Part shown: positions 1 through 8,716 of the stretch, piece by piece | Numbering within the stretch: position 1 is the stretch's first letter | Layout: each line of letters starts with the position of its first letter | From: Micromonospora wenchangensis | Lineage (GTDB): Bacteria; Actinomycetota; Actinomycetes; Mycobacteriales; Micromonosporaceae | Length of the DNA: 64,000 nucleotides | Direction of reading: 5' to 3' | Assembly (NCBI RefSeq): GCF_002210435.1 | Contig: NZ_MZMV01000025.1 | Span: forward strand, 39,000-102,999 | Made by a program: the position numbers and the translations under genes | The notes under the pieces: generated by a model | What the model saw: the letters and a program-made list of their open reading frames with translations, nothing else | What the model was told of the DNA's origin: nothing | The model's database searches: none

Positions 1-2
1 CC

Positions 3-617
3 ACCCCGGGTGACCCGGAGGCCCGGCTCTACCTCTCGGCCAACGCCGCGTTCTGGCTCAGCGTGGCCGGTCGGGACGCCCGCGCCGCAGGCCCGCTCGA
101 CCACCGCGTCGGCGGCGCGTACGCCGGGGTGGTGCAGGCGGCGGCGCAGGCCCTGGCCGGGCAGCTCGCCCCGGACGGCAGTTGGCCGTCGTTCCTGGCC
201 GCCGGCTGGTTGAGCGCGGCCGTGCTGCACCGCCAGCAGCTCTACTACGAGTCGGCCCGGATCCAGGCGGTGCTGGCCGAACGGATGCCGAAGCTGTCCC
301 CGGCCGACGTGGCCGCGCTCGCCGCCACGCTGCGCCGGGTCGAGGTGGGCGAGGAGCAGTGGGTGCTGGTGTCGGCCCGCAAGCGGCTCGCCGAGACCCA
401 GCGCAGCGACGGCGGCTGGGACAGCGACGACGGCCACCAGTTCGACGTGCACACCACGCTCACCGCGATCCGCGCCTGCCGCCCGATCGGCCCGGTCTTC
501 CCGCCCGGCTCCCCGATCGCCCCGATGGGCTCGCCGGTGACGCCACCCGGCTCGCCTGTCGTGCGCCGGTCCCGGCCGGTCCCGCCGCCGACCGACGACG
601 AGCCCGGCACCTGGTGA
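3..617 (+). CDS. Prenyltransferase/squalene-oxidase-repeat-like protein, C-terminal part
   Basis: The frame is open from the first bases of the window, so only the C-terminal 204 residues are seen. The segment reading DGSWPS and the later one reading QRSDGGWDSDDG resemble QW-type repeats of alpha/alpha-barrel proteins (squalene-hopene cyclase and prenyltransferase superfamily). The last 45 residues are a low-complexity Pro/Gly/Ser tail. It converges on proA, with 33 bp between the stops. I cannot assign a reaction; a cyclase-fold protein of unknown role is the safest reading. Confidence 0.6.
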   Translation, partial: TPGDPEARLYLSANAAFWLSVAGRDARAAGPLDHRVGGAYAGVVQAAAQALAGQLAPDGSWPSFLAAGWLSAAVLHRQQLYYESARIQAVLAERMPKLSPADVAALAATLRRVEVGEEQWVLVSARKRLAETQRSDGGWDSDDGHQFDVHTTLTAIRACRPIGPVFPPGSPIAPMGSPVTPPGSPVVRRSRPVPPPTDDEPGTW

Positions 618-650
618 CCCCGGCCCCGGGCGGGGCCGGGGCCGGGCGGC

Positions 651-1892
651 TCAGCGCAGGTGACCGTCGCCGGTCACCACGTACTTGGTGGAGGTCAGCT
701 CGGGCAGCCCCATCGGGCCCCGGGCGTGCAGCTTCTGGGTGGAGATGCCGATCTCCGCGCCGAAGCCGAACTCGCCGCCGTCGGTGAACCGGGTGGAGGC
801 GTTGACCATCACCGCCGCCGCGTCCACCCTGGCCACGAACTCCCGGGCGGCGGCCTGCGAGTCGGTGACGATCGCCTCGGTGTGCCCGGTGCCGTAGCGG
901 CGGATGTGCGCGACCGCCGCGTCGAGCGAGTCGACCACGGCGACGGAGATGTCGGCCGAGAGGTACTCGGTGGCGAAGTCCTCGTCGGTGGCGGCCACCA
1001 CGTCGGGGGAGTACGCGGCGACCTCGGGCGAGCCGTGCACGGTCACCCCGGCCCCGGCGAACGCGGCCAGCACCGCCGGCAGGAACGCGTCGGCGACGTC
1101 GGCGTGCACCAGCAGCGACTCGGCGGTGTTGCAGGTGGAGAGGCGCTGGGTCTTGGCGTTCAGGGCGATCGCCACCGCCTTGGCCGGGTCGGCGGCGGCG
1201 TCCACGTAGACGTGGCAGTTGCCCACCCCGGTCTCGATCACCGGCACCGTCGACTCCTCGACCACGGTGCGGATCAGCGACGCGCCGCCGCGCGGGATCA
1301 GCACGTCGACCAGGCCCCGGGCCCGCATCAGCTCCTTGACCGAGTCGCGGGAGGCGGCGTCGAGCAACTGCACCGCGTCGGCCGGCAGACCCGCGCCGGC
1401 CACCGCGTCGCGCAGCACCGCCACCAGCGCCGCGTTGGAGTGCGCCGCCGAGGACGACCCGCGCAGCAGCGCCGCGTTGCCGGACTTCAGGCAGATGCCG
1501 GCCGCGTCCACCGTCACGTTCGGCCGGGCCTCGTAGATGATCCCGACCACCCCGAACGGCACCCGGACCTGCCGCAGCTCCAGCCCGTTGGGCAGGGTCG
1601 AGCCCCGGACCACCTCACCCACCGGGTCGGGCAGCGCGGCCATCTGGCGCAGCGCGTCGGCGATGCCTGCCACCCGCGGCGCGTCGAGGGCGAGCCGGTC
1701 CAGCACGGCCGCGCTCAGCCCGGCCTCCCGCCCGGCCGCCAGGTCCGCCGCGTTCGCGGTGAGGATCTCCGGCGTACGCGTCACCAGCGCGTCGGCCATC
1801 GCGTGCAGCGCGGCGTCCTTGACCGTACGGGTGGCGACGGCGAGGGCCTCCGCCGCGTCCCGGGCCCGCCGGGCCTGCTCGACGACGCTCAT
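651..1892 (-). CDS. proA: Gamma-glutamyl phosphate reductase
   Basis: Reduces gamma-glutamyl phosphate to glutamate-5-semialdehyde with NADPH, the second step of proline synthesis. The 413-aa length fits the family. The aldehyde-dehydrogenase-type catalytic cysteine is Cys254 in the segment QRLSTCNTAESL, and the substrate region EARPNVTVDAAG is at about 121-132. An in-frame TTG 54 nt upstream would add an N-terminal extension, but the ATG at 1892 is preceded by a good AAGGAG about 7 nt away, so it is chosen. It lies 50 bp downstream of proB on the same strand, forming a proB-proA unit. Confidence 0.95.
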   Translation of the reverse strand: MSVVEQARRARDAAEALAVATRTVKDAALHAMADALVTRTPEILTANAADLAAGREAGLSAAVLDRLALDAPRVAGIADALRQMAALPDPVGEVVRGSTLPNGLELRQVRVPFGVVGIIYEARPNVTVDAAGICLKSGNAALLRGSSSAAHSNAALVAVLRDAVAGAGLPADAVQLLDAASRDSVKELMRARGLVDVLIPRGGASLIRTVVEESTVPVIETGVGNCHVYVDAAADPAKAVAIALNAKTQRLSTCNTAESLLVHADVADAFLPAVLAAFAGAGVTVHGSPEVAAYSPDVVAATDEDFATEYLSADISVAVVDSLDAAVAHIRRYGTGHTEAIVTDSQAAAREFVARVDAAAVMVNASTRFTDGGEFGFGAEIGISTQKLHARGPMGLPELTSTKYVVTGDGHLR

Positions 1893-1942
1893 TGCGTACT
1901 CCTTCGGATCTTCCGGAAGCGTCCGCGTGGGGACGCCTGATG

Positions 1943-3052
1943 TCACAGCAGTACCAGGTCGTCGCGGTGGACGACCTCACGTTCGTACGCCGGGCCGAGC
2001 GCCGCGGCGAGTTCTCCGGTGGACCGGCCGAGCAGGCCGGGCAGCTCCACCGCGTCGTAGTTGACCAGGCCCCGGGCCACCGACGCCCCGTCGACATCGA
2101 CCAGGTCCACCGGGTCCCCGGCGGTGAACGTGCCGTCCACGGCGGTGATCCCGGCCGGCAGCAGCGACTTGCGCCGGCCCACCACGGCCTGCACCGCGCC
2201 CGGGTCGAGGTGCAGCCGGCCCCGGGGCGCGGTGGCGTGCGCCAGCCAGAACAGCCGGGCCGCCGGGCGTCGCCGGGCCGGGTGGAAGAACGTGCCCACC
2301 GGTTCCCCGGCGAGGGCGGCGCCGGCCAGCGGGGCGGCGGTCAACACCACCGGGATGCCGAAGCCGGTGGCGATCCGGGCCGCCTCGACCTTGGTGACCA
2401 TGCCGCCGGTGCCGACCCCGGCCCGGCCGGCCCCGCCGATGTCGACGCCGGCCAGGTCGCCCTCGCCGCGTACCTCGGTGATCCGGGTGCTGCCGGGCCG
2501 GGCCGGGTTGCCGGTCCAGAGCGCGTCGACGTCGGAGAGCAGCACCAGCAGGTCGGCGTCGACCAGGGCGGCGACCAGGGCGGCCAGCCGGTCGTTGTCG
2601 CCGAACCGGATCTCCTCGGTGGCGACCGTGTCGTTCTCGTTGACGATCGGCACCGCCCGCAGGTCGAGCAGCTTGCGCAGGGTCCGGTACGCGTTGCGGT
2701 AGTGCGCCCGCCGGGTCACGTCGTCGACGGTGAGCAGGACCTGCCCGACGGTGAGCCGGTGCCTGGCGAAGCCGGCCGCGTACCGGCCGATCAGCAGGCC
2801 CTGGCCGACGCTGGCGGCGGCCTGCTGGGTGGCCAGGTCGCGCGGGCGGCGGGGGAGCCCGAGCGGGGCGAGCCCGGCGGCGATCGCCCCGGAGGAGACC
2901 AGCACCACCTCGCGGCCGGCGGCGGTGAGCGCGGCGAGGGCGTCGACCAGGGTGTCGACCCGGGCCTCGTCCAGGCCGCCGGTCGCGGTGGTCAGCGAGG
3001 ACGAACCGATCTTGACGACGATCCGTCGGGCCTGGGTGACTGCTTCGCGCAC
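1943..3052 (-). CDS. proB: Glutamate 5-kinase
   Basis: Phosphorylates L-glutamate to gamma-glutamyl phosphate, the first and normally proline-inhibited step. The amino-acid kinase domain begins with RRIVVKIGSSSLT near residue 8, and VNENDTVATEEI and FGDNDRLAAL carry the glutamate/ATP-binding region. A C-terminal PUA domain is expected from about residue 275. The length is 369 aa from the GTG at 3052. An ATG at 3100 would add 16 residues of poor quality (Gly/Pro/Arg). The GTG start matches the usual family N-terminus, though its ribosome-binding site is weak. It is divergent from the alkyltransferase-like gene at 3114. Confidence 0.92.
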   Translation of the reverse strand: MREAVTQARRIVVKIGSSSLTTATGGLDEARVDTLVDALAALTAAGREVVLVSSGAIAAGLAPLGLPRRPRDLATQQAAASVGQGLLIGRYAAGFARHRLTVGQVLLTVDDVTRRAHYRNAYRTLRKLLDLRAVPIVNENDTVATEEIRFGDNDRLAALVAALVDADLLVLLSDVDALWTGNPARPGSTRITEVRGEGDLAGVDIGGAGRAGVGTGGMVTKVEAARIATGFGIPVVLTAAPLAGAALAGEPVGTFFHPARRRPAARLFWLAHATAPRGRLHLDPGAVQAVVGRRKSLLPAGITAVDGTFTAGDPVDLVDVDGASVARGLVNYDAVELPGLLGRSTGELAAALGPAYEREVVHRDDLVLL

Positions 3053-3113
3053 CCGCCCATTCTGCGCGGTCGGTGCCGGCGGACCCCGGCGCGTTCCCAT
3101 ATCCTGGCCGGTC

Positions 3114-3428
3114 GTGACGCCTGAGGAGTACGTGGAGGCGGTGCTCGCGCTGGTCGAGCGGATTCCGCCGGGCCGGGTGATGTCCTACGGGGCGATCGCC
3201 GACGCGCTGGCCGAGCGCTCCGGGCGGGCCTCGGCCCGGCTGGTCGGCTCGATCATGGCCCGGCACGGTGGTGGGGTGCCCTGGCACCGGGTGGTGAACG
3301 CGGCGGGTCGGCTGCCACCCGGGCACGAGGTGCGGGCCCGGGCCCTGCTGCGGGCCGAGGGCTGCCCGCTGCGTGGGGCCGGGGTGGATCTGGATGCCGC
3401 CAAATGGTGGCCGGATGAGGGGCGGTGA
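3114..3428 (+). CDS. Alkyltransferase-like protein (MGMT family, Trp in place of the active Cys)
   Basis: A 104-aa protein with the DNA-binding fold of O6-alkylguanine-DNA alkyltransferase: RIPPGRVMSYGAIA is the helix-turn-helix, and the active-site motif PCHRV is replaced by PWHRV, with Trp57 at the nucleophile position. Family knowledge: alkyltransferase-like (ATL) proteins with this change cannot accept alkyl groups but bind O6-alkylguanine, flip the base and hand the lesion to nucleotide excision repair. Start is GTG 3114, 61 bp from the divergent proB start. Confidence 0.88.
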   Translation: MTPEEYVEAVLALVERIPPGRVMSYGAIADALAERSGRASARLVGSIMARHGGGVPWHRVVNAAGRLPPGHEVRARALLRAEGCPLRGAGVDLDAAKWWPDEGR

Positions 3429-3459
3429 CCCGGCGGTAACGTGAGTAACATTCGGCCGC

Positions 3460-4890
3460 ATGGACGCGCCGCCGGCCGGGCCCGGCTCCCCACCCGCCGG
3501 CGGGTTGCCGCGTCGGGTGCACGCCGGTTACGCACTCGGCTCGCTGGCCACCGGGGCGTTCGGCACCGTGCCCGGCCTGCTGCTGCTGCCCTACCTGACC
3601 GACACCCTCGGGGTGGCCGCCGGGCTGGCCGCCCTGCTGGTGCTCCTGCCGAAGGCGTGGGACGTGCTGGTCAACCCGGTCGCCGGGCGGATCTCCGACC
3701 GGACCCGCTCCCGTTGGGGGCCGCGCCGGCCGTGGCTGCTCGGCGCCGGACTGGCCCTGGCGGTGCTCTTCGCCGCCATCTTCGCCGCGCCCTTCGGCGT
3801 CGGGCCGGCCGCCGGGGCGTACGTGGCCGTCGCGTTTCTCGCCACCGCCACCGCGTTCGCCTTCTTCCAGGTCCCGTACGTGGCGATGCCCGCCGAGCTG
3901 ACCGACGACGCGGCGGAGCGTACCCGGCTGATGGGCTGGCGGGTCGCGGTGCTGGCGCTGGCCATCCTGATCTCCGGCGCGGTGGCCCCGGTGGTGGTGA
4001 CCGCCGGCGGCGAGGGGGTGGCCGGGCACCGCTGGATGGGGGTGTTCGTCGCCGTGCTGATCGCGCTCGGCGCGCTCGGCGCGTTCCTCGGCACCCGGTC
4101 GGCGGCGACCGGCACGGTGACCGCCACCGAGCCGACGCTGCGCGCCCAGCTCGCGGTGGTCGCCGCCGACCGGCCGTTCCGGGCGCTGCTGCTCTGCTTC
4201 GTCGTCCAGTCCGCCGGGGTGGCGACCATCCTGGCCGGGGTCAGCTACTTCGCCGCCCAGATCCTGCGCGACCCGACCACCGGGCCGACCGTGCTGTTCG
4301 CCTGCTTCGTCGGGCCGGCGCTGCTGGTGATGCCGCTGTGGACCCGGCTCGGCACGCGTCTGGGCAAGAAGACCGCGCTGGTCGCCGCCTCGCTGCTGCT
4401 GGCCGCCGGTGCGGCGGCGCTGTTGGCCGCGCCGGTGCTGCCCGCCGCCGCCGTCTACGCGGTGGTCGCGCTGCTCGGCGTCGGGTACGCCGGCCAGCAG
4501 GTCTTCGCGCTGGCCCTGCTCCCCGACTGCGTGGCCGCCTCCACGGCGCGCACCGGTCGCCGCCAGGCCGGCGTCTTCACCGGCCTGTGGACCGCCGGGG
4601 AGACCTTCGGCCTGGCCCTCGGCCCCGGCATCTACGGCCTGGTCCTGGCCCTGTCCGGCTACGTCTCCTCGGCCACCGGTACCGCCGCCCCCCAGACCCC
4701 CACCGCACGCCTGGGCGTCCTCCTCGGCTTCACCCTCGTCCCCGCCCTCCTGATCGCCCCCGCCACCCTCCTCCTCCGCCCCCACCGCTACCTCCCCCCA
4801 CCCCCACCCCCCACCCACCTCGTCGATCATGGAGTTGCGGTGGGGACGAAAGCCGCGAAAATCCACGGAAAGGCCACCACAAGTCCATGA
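3460..4890 (+). CDS. MFS transporter of the GPH (glycoside/cation symporter-like) type
   Basis: A 476-aa membrane protein with about twelve hydrophobic segments. DRTRSRWGPRRPWLL near residue 76 fits the MelB-type loop of the glycoside-pentoside-hexuronide family. Substrate unknown. The start looks leaderless: a TAACAT -10-like hexamer at 3446-3451 lies 8 nt before the ATG. The C-terminus is odd: after a Pro-rich stretch the last 20 or so codons run through a palindromic intergenic repeat (4822-4895), and the stop overlaps the start of the next gene. The natural end may once have been earlier. Confidence 0.8.
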   Translation: MDAPPAGPGSPPAGGLPRRVHAGYALGSLATGAFGTVPGLLLLPYLTDTLGVAAGLAALLVLLPKAWDVLVNPVAGRISDRTRSRWGPRRPWLLGAGLALAVLFAAIFAAPFGVGPAAGAYVAVAFLATATAFAFFQVPYVAMPAELTDDAAERTRLMGWRVAVLALAILISGAVAPVVVTAGGEGVAGHRWMGVFVAVLIALGALGAFLGTRSAATGTVTATEPTLRAQLAVVAADRPFRALLLCFVVQSAGVATILAGVSYFAAQILRDPTTGPTVLFACFVGPALLVMPLWTRLGTRLGKKTALVAASLLLAAGAAALLAAPVLPAAAVYAVVALLGVGYAGQQVFALALLPDCVAASTARTGRRQAGVFTGLWTAGETFGLALGPGIYGLVLALSGYVSSATGTAAPQTPTARLGVLLGFTLVPALLIAPATLLLRPHRYLPPPPPPTHLVDHGVAVGTKAAKIHGKATTSP

Positions 4891-4895
4891 TCGAC
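4822..4895. repeat. Palindromic dispersed element at the MFS/PLP-lyase junction
   Basis: Arms of 22 bp at 4822-4843 and 4874-4895 pair at 20 of 22 positions; the outer part is GTCGATCATGGA against TCCATGATCGAC. The loop contains CCGCGAAAATC (4853-4863), which is also in the loop of the element at 7193-7272, so the two look like one family. The element supplies the last codons and stop of the upstream gene and the ATG of the downstream gene. Confidence 0.8.
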
Positions 4896-6335
4896 AAGAA
4901 CGGGGTGCCTGCCGAGCGGGTGCTGGACGAGATCAGGCAGTTGCGGGTAGGGGATCGGCCGGTGCACGGGGGGCGGTTGTTCGCCTACGTGTACGACCCG
5001 GGAGTGGCGGGGCTCGACGAGTTGGGGGCGGCGGCCCACGCGGAGAGCGCGCATGTGAACGGGCTCGACCCGACCGCCTTTCCGTCCCTGCTGGCGATGG
5101 AGAACTGGCTCGTCGGAGCGGCCGGCGGGCTGCTCGGCGGCGGACCCGGCAGCGCCGCGCCGGACGTGGTCGGCAGCGTCACCAGCGGCGGGACCGAGTC
5201 GCTGATCCTGGCCGTCAAGGCCGCCCGGGACGCCCGCCCGGAGCTGACCGCACCCCGGATCGTGGTGCCGGCCAGCGGGCACGCCGCCTTCGCCAAGGCC
5301 GCCCACCTGCTGCGGGTCGGCCTCGACACGGTTCCCGTCGACCCGGTCACCCTGCGCCCGTCGGTGGCGGACATGGCCGCCGCGATCGGCCCGGAGACGG
5401 TGCTGGTCGCCTGCTCCGCCCCGTCGTACGCGCACGGGGTGGTCGACCCGGTGGCCGGGATCGCGCAGGTCGCGGCGGCGGCCGGGGTGCGCTGCCACGT
5501 GGACGCCTGCTTCGGCGGCTGGACCCTGCCCTACCTGCGTCGCCTCGGCGTGCCGGTGCCCCCGTTCGACTTCACCGTCGACGGGGTCACCTCGATCTCC
5601 GTCGACCTGCACAAGTACGCGTACGCCCCGAAGGGGGTGTCGGTGCTGCTGCACCGGGACGCGACGCTGCGCTCCCCGCAGTACTTCGCGTACGCCGACT
5701 GGCCCGGCTACACCATGGTCAACCCGGTGCTCGCCTCGACCCGCTCGGGTGGCCCGATCGCCGCCGCGTACGCCACCCTGCGGCACCTCGGCGACGACGG
5801 CTACCTGCGGTTGGCCGCCGCCACCCGGGACGCCGTCGGTTGCCTGGCCGCCGCCGTGCGGGAGGTCGACGGGCTGCGGCTGATGGCCGAACCGGAATCC
5901 ACGGTGGTCTGCTTCACCAGCACCGACCCGGCGCTCGACCTGTTCGTCCTGGTCGACGAGCTGACCGCCCGGGGTTGGCACACCCAACCCCAACTCCGGT
6001 ACGCCGACCTGCCCGCCAGCGTGCACCTCACGGTGACCGCCTCGGTGGCCCCCCGGGTGGCCGAGTTCGGCCCGGACCTGGCCGCCGCGGTGGCCGCCGC
6101 CCGCCGGGCCGGGCCGGTCGAGATGCCGGCCGACCTGGTCGCCCTGGCCGGGTCGTTGACCCCGGAGGCGCTCACCCCCGAGCTGATCGGTGGACTCGCC
6201 GCCGGCCTCGGGCTCGGTGCCGGGCCACCGGACCGGATGGCGGTGGTGAACACCCTGCTCGACGCCGCCCCCGCCGCGCTGCGGGAACGGCTGCTGGTGG
6301 AGTTCGTCGGCCTGCTGCAACGCCCCACCTGGTGA
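4887..6335 (+). CDS. PLP-dependent decarboxylase/lyase, sphingosine-1-phosphate-lyase-like (group II fold)
   Basis: A 482-aa fold-type I PLP enzyme. SVTSGGTESL near residue 98 is the phosphate-binding region, HVDACFGG holds the cofactor Asp206, and DLHKYAYAPKG places the Schiff-base Lys at residue 243. This motif set is typical of sphingosine-1-phosphate lyase-like and other group II decarboxylases; the bacterial substrate is not deducible. The ATG at 4887 overlaps the MFS stop (ATGA) but lies inside a palindromic repeat; in-frame GTG codons at 4905 and 4917 are alternatives. The C-terminal 90 residues are Ala/Gly-rich helix. Confidence 0.85.
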   Translation: MIDKNGVPAERVLDEIRQLRVGDRPVHGGRLFAYVYDPGVAGLDELGAAAHAESAHVNGLDPTAFPSLLAMENWLVGAAGGLLGGGPGSAAPDVVGSVTSGGTESLILAVKAARDARPELTAPRIVVPASGHAAFAKAAHLLRVGLDTVPVDPVTLRPSVADMAAAIGPETVLVACSAPSYAHGVVDPVAGIAQVAAAAGVRCHVDACFGGWTLPYLRRLGVPVPPFDFTVDGVTSISVDLHKYAYAPKGVSVLLHRDATLRSPQYFAYADWPGYTMVNPVLASTRSGGPIAAAYATLRHLGDDGYLRLAAATRDAVGCLAAAVREVDGLRLMAEPESTVVCFTSTDPALDLFVLVDELTARGWHTQPQLRYADLPASVHLTVTASVAPRVAEFGPDLAAAVAAARRAGPVEMPADLVALAGSLTPEALTPELIGGLAAGLGLGAGPPDRMAVVNTLLDAAPAALRERLLVEFVGLLQRPTW

Positions 6336-6554
6336 CCCCCGCGTCCCGTCCGTCGCGGTCGACGGTCGCGGGGGCGTGACGGCGTCGCCGGGAGGTCGCG
6401 CTGGTCGGCCCCGCCCGGTCCGGGGCCGCGCCGCCGGTCCGGGGTCGCGCCGGGCGGATGCGGGACGGGCCCGGCGGGTTCGGGGGCCATGCGGGGCGGT
6501 TGTGGTTGACTGTCCCTGGGCGGACAGCGGTTATGCGGGGGTCGGGAGGCGGTC

Positions 6555-7118
6555 GTGCAGTTGCCGGGAGTGCTCGGCGAGCCGATCCGGTTCGTCCTCA
6601 ACTGGGGTCGCCGCTACTCGCTCTGGGTGTTCAACTTCGGCCTGGCCTGCTGCGCGATCGAGTTCATCGCCACCAGCATGGGCCGGCACGACTTCATCCG
6701 GCTCGGTGTCATCCCGTTCGCCCACGGGCCCCGGCAGGCCGACCTGATGGTGGTCTCCGGCACGGTGACCGACAAGATGGCTCCGGCGATCAAGCGGCTC
6801 TACGACCAGATGCCCGAGCCGAAGTACGTCATCTCCTTCGGGTCCTGCGCCAACTGCGGTGGCCCGTACTGGGACTCGTACTCGGTGACCAAGGGCGTCG
6901 ACCAGCTCATCCCGGTCGACGTCTACGTGCCCGGCTGCCCGCCCCGCCCGGAGGCGCTCCTGCACGGCATCCTCCGCCTCCAGGAGAAGATCGCCGCCGA
7001 ACAGTCAGGCATCGGTGGCGTGGACCGCACCGACCCGCTCGCCCCACCCACCGACACCGCCCCGCGCCCGGTCGAGTCGCTGACCGCCCCCCCGGTCCGC
7101 CCCCCCACCCCCTCCTGA
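6555..7118 (+). CDS. nuoB: NADH-quinone oxidoreductase subunit B (iron-sulfur cluster N2)
   Basis: Core subunit of the peripheral arm of complex I, carrying cluster N2 next to the quinone site. The ligand cysteines are Cys32 and Cys33 (LACCAIEF), Cys98 (SFGSCANCGG) and Cys128 (VPGCPPRP). The 187-aa protein has a Pro-rich tail of about 45 residues. GTG start with GGGAGG 5-6 nt upstream. It stands alone: nuoA is not upstream, and a DUF2252 gene follows instead of nuoC/nuoD. It belongs with the incomplete set nuoB, C, H, I-N of this window. Confidence 0.93.
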   Translation: MQLPGVLGEPIRFVLNWGRRYSLWVFNFGLACCAIEFIATSMGRHDFIRLGVIPFAHGPRQADLMVVSGTVTDKMAPAIKRLYDQMPEPKYVISFGSCANCGGPYWDSYSVTKGVDQLIPVDVYVPGCPPRPEALLHGILRLQEKIAAEQSGIGGVDRTDPLAPPTDTAPRPVESLTAPPVRPPTPS

Positions 7119-7192
7119 CCGACCCCTGCGCCCCGCCTTTCCCCGCCCCCGCTTCCCGCTGCGCCCCGCCCCCGCGCCCCCGCTGTGCCCCG

Positions 7193-7272
7193 GTGATCAA
7201 GAGGTTCGCGTCAACATCCCGCGAAAATCTGACGCAAACTTCTTGATCAACTGACGCAAACCTCTTGATCAC
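7193..7272. repeat. Three-arm palindromic dispersed element
   Basis: The left arm 7193-7213 reads GTGATCAAGAGG and onward. The right arm 7252-7272 (TGACGCAAACC...) is its reverse complement with one mismatch. A further copy of the right arm with one change lies at 7230-7249. The loop holds CCGCGAAAATC at 7219-7229, shared with the element at 4822-4895. It occupies the non-coding gap between nuoB and the DUF2252 gene. Confidence 0.8.
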
Positions 7273-7383
7273 CGGGGCGCGGCGAGACGAGGCGGGGCGG
7301 AACAGGGCGAGGCGGGCAGGAGCCGGGCGGGGTGGGCGGACGGCCCGGGAAAGAGGTGGCGGGTAGGGGTTAGCGTGCGGGGC

Positions 7384-8700
7384 ATGACCGACTCCGTGGA
7401 CCGACGGTCCGCTTTCATCGTCGACGTGTTGACCGAGGAGTTCGGCGCGTCGATGGCGCTCGACCCCGCGGCGTTCCGCCGTAAGTTCCGCAAGATGGCC
7501 GCCTCCCCGTTCGCCTTCTACCGGGGCAGCGCCGCCCTGTTCTACGCCGACCAGCGCGGCGACTTCGCCGACGACGCGTTCCTCGACGAGCAGACCAGCC
7601 GGGTGTGGATCCACGGCGACCTGCACGCCGAGAACTTCGGCACCTACATGAACGCCTCCGGGCACCTGGTGTTCAACGTCAACGACTTCGACGAGGCGTA
7701 CGTCGGGCCGTTCTCCTGGGACCTGAAGCGGCTCGCCGCCAGCGTGGCCCTGATCGGCTACGCCAAGGCCCTGTCCGACCGGGTGATCGGCGACCTGGTC
7801 ACCGGCCTCGCCCGGTCGTACCTGACCGAGCTGCGGGCCATCGCCGCCGGTGGGGACGACGCGATCGGCTCGATCACCCTGGACAACGCCGACGGGGTGC
7901 TGCGCCGGGTGCTCCAGGAGGCCCGGCTGAACACCCGGGTCGATCTGCTGGCCGCGCAGACCACCGTCGACAACTACGAGCGGCGGTTCTCCCTCGGCGA
8001 CGGGGTGTTCGAGATCGACGCGGAGACCCGCAAGAAGGTGTGCGCCGCGTTCACCGCGTACCTGGACACCCTGCCCGAGTCGACGGCCCGGCTGCGACCG
8101 GTCGCCACCCAGATCAAGGACGTGGTGCTGCGCAAGGGGGTGGGCATCGGCTCGGCCGGGCTGCCGTCGTACAACCTGCTGCTGGAGGGGCACACCGAGG
8201 CGTTGGAGAACGACGTCGTCATCTACATGAAGCAGGCGCAGGTGCCGGCGGTGGCCCGGCACATCGACGACGAGCGGGTCCGGGGCTACTTCCGGCACCA
8301 GGGGCACCGCACGGCCGAGTCGCAGCGGGCGTTGCAGGCGCACGCCGACCCGTGGTTGGGCTTCACCGAGCTGGACGGGGCCGGTCAGCTCGTCGCCGAG
8401 GTCTCCCCGTACGCCGCCGACCTGGACTGGTCGGACGTCAACGAACCGGAGGAGCTGGCCGGGGTGCTCGCCGACCTGGGTCGGGCGGTGGCCCGGATGC
8501 ACTCGGTCGCCGACGACGAGTCCAGCCACGACCTGGTCGACTACTCGACCGAGGAGGCGATCGTCGCCGCGATCGGCGACGACACCGACGGCTTCGTCGG
8601 GCACCTGGTCGAGTTCGCCCACGCGTACGGCGTCCGGGCCCGCACCGACCACCAGCTCTTCGTGGACCTGTTCCGCAACGGCCGGCTGCCCGGCATCTGA
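7384..8700 (+). CDS. DUF2252 family protein
   Basis: A 438-aa protein with the hallmarks of DUF2252, an aminoglycoside-phosphotransferase/kinase-like fold: FYRGSAALFYAD near residue 45, WIHGDLHAENFGT near 75 (catalytic-loop-like Asp with Asn) and FNVNDFDEAYVGPFSWDLKRL near 97 (metal-binding Asp region). The biochemical role is not established. The start is taken at the ATG at 7384, because TAGCGT at 7371-7376 lies 7 nt upstream as in leaderless genes; a GTG at 7375 is the alternative. It separates nuoB from nuoC and converges on the glucose dehydrogenase gene. Confidence 0.85.
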   Translation: MTDSVDRRSAFIVDVLTEEFGASMALDPAAFRRKFRKMAASPFAFYRGSAALFYADQRGDFADDAFLDEQTSRVWIHGDLHAENFGTYMNASGHLVFNVNDFDEAYVGPFSWDLKRLAASVALIGYAKALSDRVIGDLVTGLARSYLTELRAIAAGGDDAIGSITLDNADGVLRRVLQEARLNTRVDLLAAQTTVDNYERRFSLGDGVFEIDAETRKKVCAAFTAYLDTLPESTARLRPVATQIKDVVLRKGVGIGSAGLPSYNLLLEGHTEALENDVVIYMKQAQVPAVARHIDDERVRGYFRHQGHRTAESQRALQAHADPWLGFTELDGAGQLVAEVSPYAADLDWSDVNEPEELAGVLADLGRAVARMHSVADDESSHDLVDYSTEEAIVAAIGDDTDGFVGHLVEFAHAYGVRARTDHQLFVDLFRNGRLPGI

Positions 8701-8716
8701 ACCGGCCCGTCGGGCG

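Noticed and set aside
7193..7272. Repeated arms considered as CRISPR repeats
   Set aside because: Only three arms, one inverted, with unequal gaps and no cas genes; it is a palindromic element.
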